A stretch of 64,000 nt of DNA from NCBI RefSeq assembly GCF_009762325.1, contig NZ_CP034348.1:2672501-2736500 (forward strand). Direction: 5' to 3'. Shown here one piece after another: positions 28,073-36,106 of this stretch. Each line of letters opens with the position of its first letter. Positions within the stretch are counted from its first letter, which is position 1. The translations under genes were made by a program, and so were the position numbers. The DNA is from Roseovarius faecimaris (GTDB lineage: Bacteria; Pseudomonadota; Alphaproteobacteria; Rhodobacterales; Rhodobacteraceae). The notes beneath the pieces were generated by a model, which saw only the letters and a list, made by a program, of their open reading frames with translations, ran no database searches and was not told the origin of the DNA.

Positions 28073-29200
28073 TCAGCGTTTGAAATTGGCAGGGGTAAAG
28101 GGCATGGGCGCCACGCGCAGCGGCTGGCGTTTGCCGCGCACCTCTCCGTAAAGCAGGGTGCCGTCAGCAGCCAGCGCCGCGGGCACATAGCCCATGGACA
28201 TCGGCCCTTCGATGGTTGGCCCGAACGCGCCGGATGTGACCCGGCCCACCGGTGTGCCGCCCGTCTCGGCCTCGTAAATTTCGGTGCCTTCGCGCATCGG
28301 CGCGCGGCCTTCGGGGCGCAACCCGACCCGCAGTCTCGCAGGGCCGTTTTCCAGCTCGTCCAAAATACGATCTGCCCCGGGAAAGCCGCCCGCACGATCG
28401 CCACCCGCGCGGCGCACCTTCTGGATCGCCCAGCTCAGCGCTGCCTCCACCGGGCTTGTGCCCGTGTCGATATCATTCCCATAGAGGCACAGCCCGCCTT
28501 CAAGCCGCAGGCTGTCACGCGCGCCAAGGCCGATGGGTTCCACATCCTCATGCGCCAGAAGGCGGCGGGCGAGCGCCTCGGCATGGGTCGCATGTACAGA
28601 AATCTCGTACCCGTCCTCGCCCGTATAGCCAGAGCGCGACACCCAAAGCTCGCCGAATTCCGAAGTGAAAATCCCGATATCCATGAATTTCATGATGTCA
28701 CAGCCCTGCGCGATCGGGTCGAGCACCTGCACCGCCGCCGGGCCCTGCAACGCCAGCAACGCGCGGTCGGTGACCTCTTCGATTTCGCTGTTGGGCATGT
28801 TCGCGCGCATATGGGCGATGTCTTGGGCCTTGCAGGCGGCATTGACCACGACGAACATCTCGTCGCCGCGATGGGCGATCATGAGGTCATCCATGATCCC
28901 GCCTGCGTCATTGGTGAACACCCCGTAGCGCTGCCGCTTCTCACCGAGGCCCAGCAGGTTCACAGGCACCAACGCCTCCATTTCCTGGGCCGCCCCGGCA
29001 TAGCCCAGCGCATGGCGCACCACCACCTGCCCCATATGGCTGACGTCGAAAAGCCCCGCCTTGGCCCGCGTGTGCAGATGCTCTTTCATCACGCCCAGCG
29101 GATATTGCACCGGCATCTCATAGCCGGCGAAAGGCACCATCTTGGCCCCCAGCTCCACATGCAGGTCATAAAGCGGCGTTCGGCGCAGCGTGTCGCTCAT
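28073..29200 (-). CDS. gcvT: Aminomethyltransferase (T-protein) of the glycine cleavage system
   Basis: A 375-residue folate-dependent enzyme that moves the methylene group from GcvH to tetrahydrofolate and releases ammonia. Conserved segments are RRTPLYDLHVELGAKMVPFAGYEMPVQY (starting near residue 6), LFDVSHMGQ, GYTGEDGYE and GLGARDSLRLE. Length is normal for GcvT. The ATG follows GGGAGAGCCCG. It is the first gene of gcvT-H-P, and the tandem glycine riboswitch lies about 80 nt upstream, so expression should rise with glycine. Confidence 0.97.
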   Translation of the reverse strand: MSDTLRRTPLYDLHVELGAKMVPFAGYEMPVQYPLGVMKEHLHTRAKAGLFDVSHMGQVVVRHALGYAGAAQEMEALVPVNLLGLGEKRQRYGVFTNDAGGIMDDLMIAHRGDEMFVVVNAACKAQDIAHMRANMPNSEIEEVTDRALLALQGPAAVQVLDPIAQGCDIMKFMDIGIFTSEFGELWVSRSGYTGEDGYEISVHATHAEALARRLLAHEDVEPIGLGARDSLRLEGGLCLYGNDIDTGTSPVEAALSWAIQKVRRAGGDRAGGFPGADRILDELENGPARLRVGLRPEGRAPMREGTEIYEAETGGTPVGRVTSGAFGPTIEGPMSMGYVPAALAADGTLLYGEVRGKRQPLRVAPMPFTPANFKR

Positions 29201-29282
29201 CGGGCTCTCCCAATTTGCGCCAGCTTGATCTCAAAAAACATCAATCCGGCATCGGTTTCACGCAGGCGGATGCGCTGCGCCA

Positions 29283-29444
29283 CGATGCCCCCTCTGTCCT
29301 TTCGCCTGAGATCGCTATCCCTTCGGCGGCCCGGTCCTGGCCCGGGCTCTCTCCAGAGCTTTCACTGATCCGTTCGGTCCCTTTTGCCTGAGAGTTTCCG
29401 GGGCGGTTGCTCCTTCGGCATCGGCGGTTGCCGATTCTCCCGAA
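29283..29444 (-). promoter_or_regulatory. Tandem glycine riboswitch upstream of gcvT
   Basis: Reading the minus strand from 29444, two aptamers of the gcvT RNA motif appear. The first has CGGGAGA, GCCGAAGGAGCAACC and ACTCTCAGGCAAAAGGGAC. The second has CTGGAGAGAGC, GCCGCCGAAGGGATAGC and ATCTCAGGCGAAAGGAC. The repeated CCGAAGG...CTCAGGC(A/G)AAAGG pattern is diagnostic. A -10-like TATACT lies just upstream (plus-strand 29463-29468). Cooperative tandem aptamers normally switch on gcv expression when glycine is plentiful. Confidence 0.95.
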
Positions 29445-29482
29445 CTGATCACGGTGTACGCTAGTATACGCTTTGCGCGCGA

Positions 29483-29962
29483 TCAACCCCGATCTGTGCC
29501 GGTGCGCAGGGGCCGCGTGCTGTGGCAGCTGGGCATGACGAACAGCTCAAGCAGGGCCGTGTTGCCGCAGACGAGATTGTCGAGCGTTTCCTTGTCGAGA
29601 CGGTTGTAGAACGCCTCGAGCGCTTCCTTGAGCGTCAGCCGCAACCGGCACCCCTTGACCAGCGGGCAGGTATTGTCGCCATCGGCGAAGCATTCCAGAT
29701 TGTGCTGTTCTGACTCAAACTCACGGAAAATGTCGCCGATCACGATCTCGGCCATCGGCCTGGCCAGGGTAAACCCGCCACTGCGGCCCCGCTGCGTGTA
29801 GAGGTACCCGAGCTGCGCCAGCTTGTAGATCACTTGTGCCAGATGGCTCTCTGAGGTGTTGCACTTCTCCGCAACCATCGCCTTTGTCACCAAGACGCCC
29901 TCGTGCGCCCCGCAGAACATCAGAACGCGCATCGCGATATTCGTTCTTTTGGTGATGCGCAT
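29483..29962 (-). CDS. Rrf2-family iron-sulfur regulator (RirA/NsrR type)
   Basis: A 159-residue winged-HTH regulator. The recognition helix region is SESHLAQVIYKLAQLGYL, the wing is TQRGRSGGFTLARP, and the cluster-binding cysteines are Cys91, Cys99 and Cys105. This spacing matches what is described for RirA; NsrR proteins have similar but slightly different spacing, while the C-terminal half (GCRLRLTLKEALEAF) recalls NsrR. It probably senses iron/Fe-S status or nitric oxide. The start at 29962 gives the typical MRITKRTN N-terminus; a 23-residue upstream extension is not conserved in style. It is divergent from a GGCT-like gene with a palindrome between them. Confidence 0.85.
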   Translation of the reverse strand: MRITKRTNIAMRVLMFCGAHEGVLVTKAMVAEKCNTSESHLAQVIYKLAQLGYLYTQRGRSGGFTLARPMAEIVIGDIFREFESEQHNLECFADGDNTCPLVKGCRLRLTLKEALEAFYNRLDKETLDNLVCGNTALLELFVMPSCHSTRPLRTGTDRG

Positions 29963-30085
29963 GATCAAACCTCGTGCATGGAGCAGCAGGCGTTTGCATT
30001 TGATCTGAGCGACAGAATCGGATGAAAACACATGGAGCAGGTCGCGCTTAGACGTGATAGTGACGCCAATCTACCCCATGAGACA

Positions 30086-30098
30086 TGACATTTGTCAA
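30086..30098 (-). promoter_or_regulatory. Palindrome overlapping a consensus -35 upstream of the Rrf2 gene
   Basis: TGACA-TT-TGTCA (30086-30097) is a perfect inverted repeat. On the minus strand its edge makes TTGACA, a perfect -35 hexamer, with TAGATT as a possible -10 19 bp further on. Placement between the divergent Rrf2 and GGCT-like genes suggests an autoregulatory operator. Confidence 0.45.
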
Positions 30099-30109
30099 TT
30101 TTCTGCGGA

Positions 30110-30688
30110 ATGATGCTTAAAAAACATAGGTATTTCTTTGGCTACGGCAGCCTCGTCAACCGCGACACACACGCGTTCCAAGGCGCGTATCCGGCGCAGC
30201 TGAGCGGCTGGAGACGGGTCTGGCGGCACACCAAACTGCGCGAGGTGGCCTATCTCACCGTGGTGCCCGACGCGACCGCCGAGATCGACGGGCTGATCGC
30301 CGAGGTGCCCGATGATGACTGGGCCGCGCTCGATATCCGCGAAGGCGCCTATGACAGGGTGGATGCCGCGCACCAGGTGGCCCACCCTCTGCCGCACCGG
30401 CCCCAGATCGCCGTCTATGCGATCCCGGACGGCAAGCACGGGGCGCCAACCACCTCGGGGCCCGTGCTGCTGAGTTACATCGACGTGGTTGTGCAGGGCT
30501 ATCTGCGAGAGTTCGGCGAAGACGGCGCCCGGCGCTTCTTTGAAACCACCTTGGGGTGGGATGCCCCGATCCTGCGGGACCGCGACGCGCCGCTCTACCC
30601 CCGGCATTGTCGGCTGAGCAAGGCTGAAACCGGTTTCGTCGATGCGCAGCTGGAAGCGCTGGAGGTCCGGTTCATCACCCGCAGATAA
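30110..30688 (+). CDS. Gamma-glutamylcyclotransferase-like protein
   Basis: A 192-residue protein with the GGCT-fold signature FFGYGSLVNRDTHAF near the N-terminus and RVWRHTKLREVAYLTVVP in the next strands. Glu in DIREGAYDRV sits where the family has its catalytic Glu. GGCT-fold enzymes turn gamma-glutamyl peptides, including glutathione products, into 5-oxoproline; the exact substrate here is unknown. Two adjacent ATG codons at 30110 and 30113 are possible starts and a TTG lies further upstream. It is transcribed divergently from the Rrf2 regulator, which could control it. Confidence 0.75.
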   Translation: MMLKKHRYFFGYGSLVNRDTHAFQGAYPAQLSGWRRVWRHTKLREVAYLTVVPDATAEIDGLIAEVPDDDWAALDIREGAYDRVDAAHQVAHPLPHRPQIAVYAIPDGKHGAPTTSGPVLLSYIDVVVQGYLREFGEDGARRFFETTLGWDAPILRDRDAPLYPRHCRLSKAETGFVDAQLEALEVRFITRR

Positions 30689-30798
30689 TGCCGCGCGCGC
30701 CCTCGCAACTTGTGGGCGCGCCGACGCACCTACACTCGCGCCCATATCCGGCAACGGCACGACCCTGCCCCCGAAGCACTTGAAATATGATATTTTTT

Positions 30799-30826
30799 TT
30801 GAAAGGCTGCGACGAAGCTTTAGATA
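30799..30826 (+). promoter_or_regulatory. Candidate promoter for the RTX gene
   Basis: TTGAAA (30799-30804), 16-bp spacer, TAGATA (30821-30826), in an AT-rich stretch 40 bp before the RTX start. Only fair match to sigma-70 consensus. Confidence 0.35.
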
Positions 30827-30866
30827 AAAGCTGGAACGCGACTAAACAAAAAGAGACCTCCCCAAA

Positions 30867-33263
30867 ATGCAATTCAATTACTTCGGCGGCAACCAGGCCT
30901 TTCTGAACGACGCTTTCTTCCAGCCCACGGGCGAGTTAGAGCTTACAATTCTCAGCTTCTCGCCAACACAAGCCATCGTGATCCAACCGAGCACAGGGGA
31001 CGTCACCACTTTCAACGGAACGAATTTCGCCATTGATGCGAATGAAGACCCGACTTCGGGGACCATCACAAGCATCACGTTTTCCACCGGCGGCACCACC
31101 ACCGCGACACTTACCGATATCAACTGGAGCCTTGTCGAATTCATTTCGGCCCTCGATGCGGCCGGGTTCGAGAACCTTGGCCCAGCCATCACGCTGTTCA
31201 GCAAATCCAGCAGTTTCGGCTTCGATGCCTCAGGGGCGACGGACGGGGCCGACATGGGGCTGGATTTTCTGGACTTCCTGCCGCAGGTGAATGCGACCGG
31301 GACGATCATCGGCAGCCCGTTTGACGACAATCTCGTCGGCACTGCCGTCAATGACAGCATCAACCCCGGCGCCAATAACGGCAACGATTTCATGGTCGCG
31401 ACGACCGGCAACGACACCTACGATTTCGGGGATGCGGACGCCGACAGCTTCTACACCGTGGATTACAGCTTCATCAACGGCGCGCGCACCTTCAACATCA
31501 ACGCCGTCAACGCCACCGCATCGGTTTCCGGCTCGGGTGGCACGGATACCTTTATCAACATCGCGTCGTCGCTCACCTCGGAGCTGGGCGGCATGCAGTT
31601 CCACGGCAGCACCGCCAACGATACGTTCAACGTCACCAATGAGCTCGGCAGCTGGGTCAACCTGAATGGCGGACAAGGGGTCGATACCTACAACCTCACC
31701 CTGCCGTCAGGCAGCCTGATGCGCGTGTCCTTCAACGAGACCCCGAACAACACCCCGACGCAGGCCGTTGTGGTCAACCTGGCAACCGGTGTGGTCAGCA
31801 ATGACGGGCACGGCAATACCGAGCAGATCAACGTGACCGGTCAGGGGTCGGTCGAAATCCGCGGCAGCAATTTCAACGATGTGCTGACCGGATCGAGCCG
31901 AAATGACAGTTTCATCACCGACCTGGGCAACGACACGGTCAATGGCGGTGCCGGGTTCGACCGCGTACGCTATGACCGCAGCGGTCTGGAAACGGTGACG
32001 GTTGACCTGCAAAACAACGTGGCCACCGGTGTCTGGGCGGGGCAGAACTTCACCGATAGCCTGACCAGCATCGAAAGCGTCCGGGGATCGCGCAGCGGCA
32101 ATGATACGCTGCTCGGCTCGGGGGCCAATGAGATGCTGGACGGCCGCGGCGGCAACGACAGCCTGTCAGGGCGCGATGGCAACGACACGCTGATCGGCGG
32201 CGGTGGCAATGACATCCTGGAAGGTGGCAACGGCACCGACCGGGCCGTGTTCGACGTGGAGCTCAGCTTTGTCACCTTCACCGAGCTGAACGGCGGTCAG
32301 ATCCTCGTCTCCTCGGCCGAGGGCAATGACACGGTTTCGTCGGTTGAACTCTTCGAGTTCACGGATGCCACCCTGACCCAGGCCGACGTGATCGCCCTCG
32401 CCAATTCCGGCGGGCCGGGCATCACGCAGGTCGGCAATGACGGCAACGATACATTCGGAGGCTCCAGCGGCGACGATGTCATCGCAGGCGGCGGCGGCAA
32501 TGACAGCCTGAGCGGCGGGTTGGGCAGTGACAACATCGCCGGCTCGGTAGGCGACGATACGGTTGACGGAGGGTTCGGCAACGACAATCTCGGCGGCGGC
32601 GAAGGCAACGACAGCGTTCTGGGCAGCTTCAACAATGACACGATCGGCGGCGGCTTCGGCAATGACTTCGTCGATGGCGGCGGCGGCAATGACGAAATGT
32701 CCGGCGGCGCGGGGGATGACACGGTCGTCGGCGGCACCGGCGACGACACCATCGCGGGCAGCTTTGGCAAGGACAGTGTGCTTGGCAATGACGGCAATGA
32801 CAGCCTCGGCGGCGGCACCGGCCAGGATACGCTTGTGGGCGAAGCCGGAGATGACAGCCTCGGCGGCGGAGAAGGCGACGACCAGATCAGGGGCGGCGCG
32901 GGCAATGACTTCCTGGCCGGCGGCGGGCGCAACGACTCGATCAACGGCGGCGCGGGCAATGACGAGATCAACGGCGGCAAGGGGGATGACACCATGACCG
33001 GCGGGACGGGCGACGATGTGTTCATCTTCACCGAGTTCTTCTCGGGCGAAGTGGATGTCATCACCGACTGGACCGATGGAGAGGACAAGCTCCGCATGAC
33101 CGGGATCGAAAACGCCCCCGGCAGCGGGTTGCAGGGCCGTGTCGACGCCCTGAATCCAACCGCCGTCGCCAACGGGGTCGAGCTGACTTATGAAGGGCAA
33201 AAGATCATCCTTCAGGGCGCTTCGCTGAGTGATATCGGGGTTGAGGATTTCATCTTTATCTGA
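30867..33263 (+). CDS. RTX-repeat calcium-binding protein, probable type I secretion substrate
   Basis: A 798-residue acidic protein with no Sec or Tat leader. Residues 1-140 are unlike any domain I recognise. From about residue 145 there are degenerate, and from about 420 to 715 dense, GGxGxD-type nonapeptide repeats (GGGGNDILEGGNGTD, GGGEGNDSVLG and others), each row binding Ca2+ in a parallel beta roll. The chain ends DIGVEDFIFI, a hydrophobic C-terminus typical of type I secretion signals. No ABC/MFP/TolC exporter genes are nearby, so it must use a system encoded elsewhere. It lacks a toxin or enzyme domain, so a surface or matrix role is most likely. A terminator follows. Confidence 0.85.
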   Translation: MQFNYFGGNQAFLNDAFFQPTGELELTILSFSPTQAIVIQPSTGDVTTFNGTNFAIDANEDPTSGTITSITFSTGGTTTATLTDINWSLVEFISALDAAGFENLGPAITLFSKSSSFGFDASGATDGADMGLDFLDFLPQVNATGTIIGSPFDDNLVGTAVNDSINPGANNGNDFMVATTGNDTYDFGDADADSFYTVDYSFINGARTFNINAVNATASVSGSGGTDTFINIASSLTSELGGMQFHGSTANDTFNVTNELGSWVNLNGGQGVDTYNLTLPSGSLMRVSFNETPNNTPTQAVVVNLATGVVSNDGHGNTEQINVTGQGSVEIRGSNFNDVLTGSSRNDSFITDLGNDTVNGGAGFDRVRYDRSGLETVTVDLQNNVATGVWAGQNFTDSLTSIESVRGSRSGNDTLLGSGANEMLDGRGGNDSLSGRDGNDTLIGGGGNDILEGGNGTDRAVFDVELSFVTFTELNGGQILVSSAEGNDTVSSVELFEFTDATLTQADVIALANSGGPGITQVGNDGNDTFGGSSGDDVIAGGGGNDSLSGGLGSDNIAGSVGDDTVDGGFGNDNLGGGEGNDSVLGSFNNDTIGGGFGNDFVDGGGGNDEMSGGAGDDTVVGGTGDDTIAGSFGKDSVLGNDGNDSLGGGTGQDTLVGEAGDDSLGGGEGDDQIRGGAGNDFLAGGGRNDSINGGAGNDEINGGKGDDTMTGGTGDDVFIFTEFFSGEVDVITDWTDGEDKLRMTGIENAPGSGLQGRVDALNPTAVANGVELTYEGQKIILQGASLSDIGVEDFIFI

Positions 33264-33299
33264 CGGCCCTGCCCCGGCACGTTCCGGCTGAACCAGACC

Positions 33300-33341
33300 G
33301 GCCCGCCCTGTTCGACGAATGGGGCGGGCCGTTTGTTTATT
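33300..33341 (+). terminator. Terminator after the RTX gene
   Basis: GGCCCGCCC (33300-33308) pairs perfectly with GGGCGGGCC (33322-33330), followed by GTTTGTTTATT. It also abuts the stop of the convergent MATE gene. Confidence 0.8.
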
Positions 33342-33345
33342 GCCA

Positions 33346-34737
33346 TCAGCGGCGATTGTGGAACAGCTGCATCAACCGCGACTGGCGCTGGAAGGGCTGC
33401 GGCGCCTCGGGCCGGGCCGCCTCATCCATGACCCGTAGCGTCAGCCGCCAGGCCAGCACCCCGAACAGCACCCCGCCAAGCGCCTGCCCGATCAGCACCC
33501 CCGTCGCGCCAAAGGCATATGCCCCCGCCAGAACAAAGGGGATCGTCCCCAGCGTGTGCCGCCCCCAGTTCATCCAGGTGGAGAGGAACGGGCGGCCGAG
33601 ATTGTTGAATGCGGCATTGGCCACAAAGAGCACCCCGTTGAAGAAATACATCAGCGCCAGCGGGCCGCAGAAAAGATAGATCAACTCCCGGGTGATACCG
33701 TCCGCTTCGAAAAGCCAGGCAATCGGGCCGCGCAGACCAAACAAAAGAGCCGCCACAGCGGCGATGTAAAGCCCGGTGAACAGCAGTGCTGCGTTGAATG
33801 CGCCGCGCAGGCGCGCGCGGTCCCCGGCCCCGAAATTCTGACCGATGATCGGTCCCACGGCCCCGGAAAGCGCGAAGATCACCGCGAAGGCCAGCGGGGT
33901 GAGCCGCCCGACAATCGCCATACCGGCCACGGCGGCCTCGCCATACTCCGCCATGGCCCGGGTCACATAGGCCTGCCCCACCGGCGTGGCCAGCTGGGTC
34001 AGTATAGCGGGCACCGCAATCGCCAGGATGGGCCGCAGATCGCGGGCGAACGCCGCCGCACCCGGCCGGGCGAACCCGCCATAATGCCGCAGGATCGGAC
34101 GCAGCGCGACCACCGCGATGGCCACCCGGGCCGCCACACTGGCCAACGCCGCGCCGGTCAGCTCCAAGCCCAGCCCGAAGATCAGGATCGGGTCGAGTAT
34201 CGCGTTGACCAACCCGCCGATGATCGTGGCCCACATGGCGCGCTGCGCATCCCCATGAGCCCGCAGGATCGCCCCGCCGATCATCCCCACCACCAGCAGC
34301 GGCAGGCTGGGCACGATGATGGCGAGGTAATGCACCGCCAGCGCCGCCGTCTCGCCCCTGGCCCCCAGAAGGGCAACCAGATCAGCCAGATTGAGCCAGA
34401 CAAACACCGCGAAAAGCGCGCTGAAGACGACACCCCAGACAAGCGAGGTGGTGGCCCTCTCCCGGGCGGCCTCCGTCTCTCCTGCGCCCAGCGACCGGGC
34501 CGCGAGCGCGCCCGTGGTGATCGCCATGCCGATCCCGAAGGAGGTGGTGAAAAACAGGATCGCCCCGGCATAGCCCACCGCCGCGGCAAGCTCGGCCTTG
34601 CCCAGCATCGAAATGAACAGCATATCGATGAAATCGACCGCAAAAACCGCCATGAGCCCGACCGACCCGGTCAGGGACATGACACTGACATGGGCAAAAA
34701 GATTGCCCGTCAGGAATTTGGCCTTGTCTTGCGCCAT
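33346..34737 (-). CDS. MATE-family efflux transporter
   Basis: A 463-residue integral membrane protein with about 12 hydrophobic helices in two homologous halves, as in the multidrug and toxic-compound extrusion family that couples export to Na+ or H+. The N-terminal half begins VFAVDFIDMLFISMLGKAELAAAVGYAG, the usual MATE pattern. An in-frame extension upstream of 34737 is Arg/Ser-rich and unconserved, so the Met at 34737, preceded by GAGGG, is taken as the start. It is divergent from the DUF2254 gene. The substrate is not predictable. Confidence 0.9.
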   Translation of the reverse strand: MAQDKAKFLTGNLFAHVSVMSLTGSVGLMAVFAVDFIDMLFISMLGKAELAAAVGYAGAILFFTTSFGIGMAITTGALAARSLGAGETEAARERATTSLVWGVVFSALFAVFVWLNLADLVALLGARGETAALAVHYLAIIVPSLPLLVVGMIGGAILRAHGDAQRAMWATIIGGLVNAILDPILIFGLGLELTGAALASVAARVAIAVVALRPILRHYGGFARPGAAAFARDLRPILAIAVPAILTQLATPVGQAYVTRAMAEYGEAAVAGMAIVGRLTPLAFAVIFALSGAVGPIIGQNFGAGDRARLRGAFNAALLFTGLYIAAVAALLFGLRGPIAWLFEADGITRELIYLFCGPLALMYFFNGVLFVANAAFNNLGRPFLSTWMNWGRHTLGTIPFVLAGAYAFGATGVLIGQALGGVLFGVLAWRLTLRVMDEAARPEAPQPFQRQSRLMQLFHNRR

Positions 34738-34855
34738 CTGACCCTCATCGCGTGATCGCGCAGGATGGCCCGAAGCGGCGCCATCCGCAACCGCGAAAAG
34801 CCTGGCGCTGGACCTTGCGACACAACTCGCCCATGGTGAGGCAAGGAGATCTCTG

Positions 34856-36100
34856 ATGTTCAAGACCCGCCCGGTCCGCCTGCCTTTCGTGTTTCTGATG
34901 CGCCTGAGCCGCAAGCTCTGGGTTCGCGTCGCGCTGATGGCCGCGCTGGCGCTGGTCTCGGCCCTGGCGACAACGCTGTTCGAGGATTTGCTGCCGATTG
35001 GTCTGCGCAACCGCTTTGCCCCTGATGCGGCGCTGCCGGTGCTGACGATCCTCGCCTCTGGGATGCTCGCGGTCAGCACGTTTTCGCTGAATGTCATGGT
35101 CGCGGCCTTTCGCGCCGCCGCTGATCAGGCCACCCCGCGGGCACATCGTATCCTGCTCAATGACACCACGACGCAATCGGTGCTGGCGGTGTTCATCGGC
35201 GCGTTCGTCTATAGCCTGAGCGCGATCCTGCTGCTCAAGGCCGGGCTGCATGGCAACGGATCGGTGGTGATCCTGATGGGGGTGACCGCGCTGATCGTGG
35301 TGCTGGTGATCGTCGCCATGGTGCGCTGGATCGACCATCTGAGCGACCTGGGCAGCCTTGATGCGACACTCCGCCTGATCGAGGCCGAGACCCGCGCCGG
35401 TCTGGTCCAGACCCGTGCCTGCCCCGGCCTCGCCGCGCGGGTGCTGAGCAGCGACACCGTCATCCCCGCCAACGCAGAGGCGCTCAGAGCGCCGAAATCC
35501 GGCTATCTTCAGGTCATCGACCTGGCCAAGATCACCGGCTGCCTGCCCGGCCCTGCCGCGCATCTCTATCTCACCGTGGCGCCGGGAACCTTCGTGCTCG
35601 AAGGGCAAAGGATCGGCCATGTCACCGGACTGGACGCATCCGCGCTCAAAACCGTGCAGGCCGCGCTGGTGATCGGCGAGGAACGCACATTCGAACAGGA
35701 CGCCACGTTCGGGCTGCTGATCCTGTCGGAAACCGGCTCGCGCGCCCTGTCGCCGGGCATCAATGACCCGGGCACGGCCATCGACGTGATCGCACGGCTG
35801 GAGCGGCTGCTCTGGCACTGGGGCCGCACTGCACCAAAAGATATCCCGTTCCAACACCCGCAGATCTACCTGCCCAGGCTGGACCCCGGGAGCCTGATCG
35901 AAAACGCGTTTTCGGGCGTTGCCCGGGATGGGGCGGGACAGATCGAAGTGGTGAAACGCCTGCTCGGCGCGCTGACGGCCCTGCAGCAGAGCCCGGATAG
36001 CGAACTCAGCGCCGCCGCCGAGGACATGGCCGACCTCGCGCGTGCCTATGCTGCAAGAGCGTTGCCGCTTGAGCGTGAAAAAGCCCAGATCAGCGCGTGA
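34856..36100 (+). CDS. DUF2254 membrane protein
   Basis: A 414-residue inner-membrane protein of the DUF2254 family. Four hydrophobic segments lie in the first ~165 residues (LWVRVALMAALALVSALATTL, LTILASGMLAVSTFSLNVMV, SVLAVFIGAFVYSLSAILLL and VVILMGVTALIVVLVIVAMV). The rest is a soluble domain with the conserved patterns SGYLQVID, RTFEQDATFGLLILSETGSRALSPGINDPGTA. No biochemical role is established for the family. AGGAGA precedes the ATG. It is convergent with gltX, ending 6 bp from it. Confidence 0.88.
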   Translation: MFKTRPVRLPFVFLMRLSRKLWVRVALMAALALVSALATTLFEDLLPIGLRNRFAPDAALPVLTILASGMLAVSTFSLNVMVAAFRAAADQATPRAHRILLNDTTTQSVLAVFIGAFVYSLSAILLLKAGLHGNGSVVILMGVTALIVVLVIVAMVRWIDHLSDLGSLDATLRLIEAETRAGLVQTRACPGLAARVLSSDTVIPANAEALRAPKSGYLQVIDLAKITGCLPGPAAHLYLTVAPGTFVLEGQRIGHVTGLDASALKTVQAALVIGEERTFEQDATFGLLILSETGSRALSPGINDPGTAIDVIARLERLLWHWGRTAPKDIPFQHPQIYLPRLDPGSLIENAFSGVARDGAGQIEVVKRLLGALTALQQSPDSELSAAAEDMADLARAYAARALPLEREKAQISA

Positions 36101-36106
36101 ACCCGC

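Noticed and set aside
32150-33010. Tandem DNA repeats as a possible non-coding element
   Set aside because: Spacing of about 27 bp and codon structure match RTX nonapeptides within an open frame.
32166-33200. Long Ala/Val-rich minus-strand frame with regular repeats
   Set aside because: Complement of the RTX repeats; periodicity is inherited from the sense gene.
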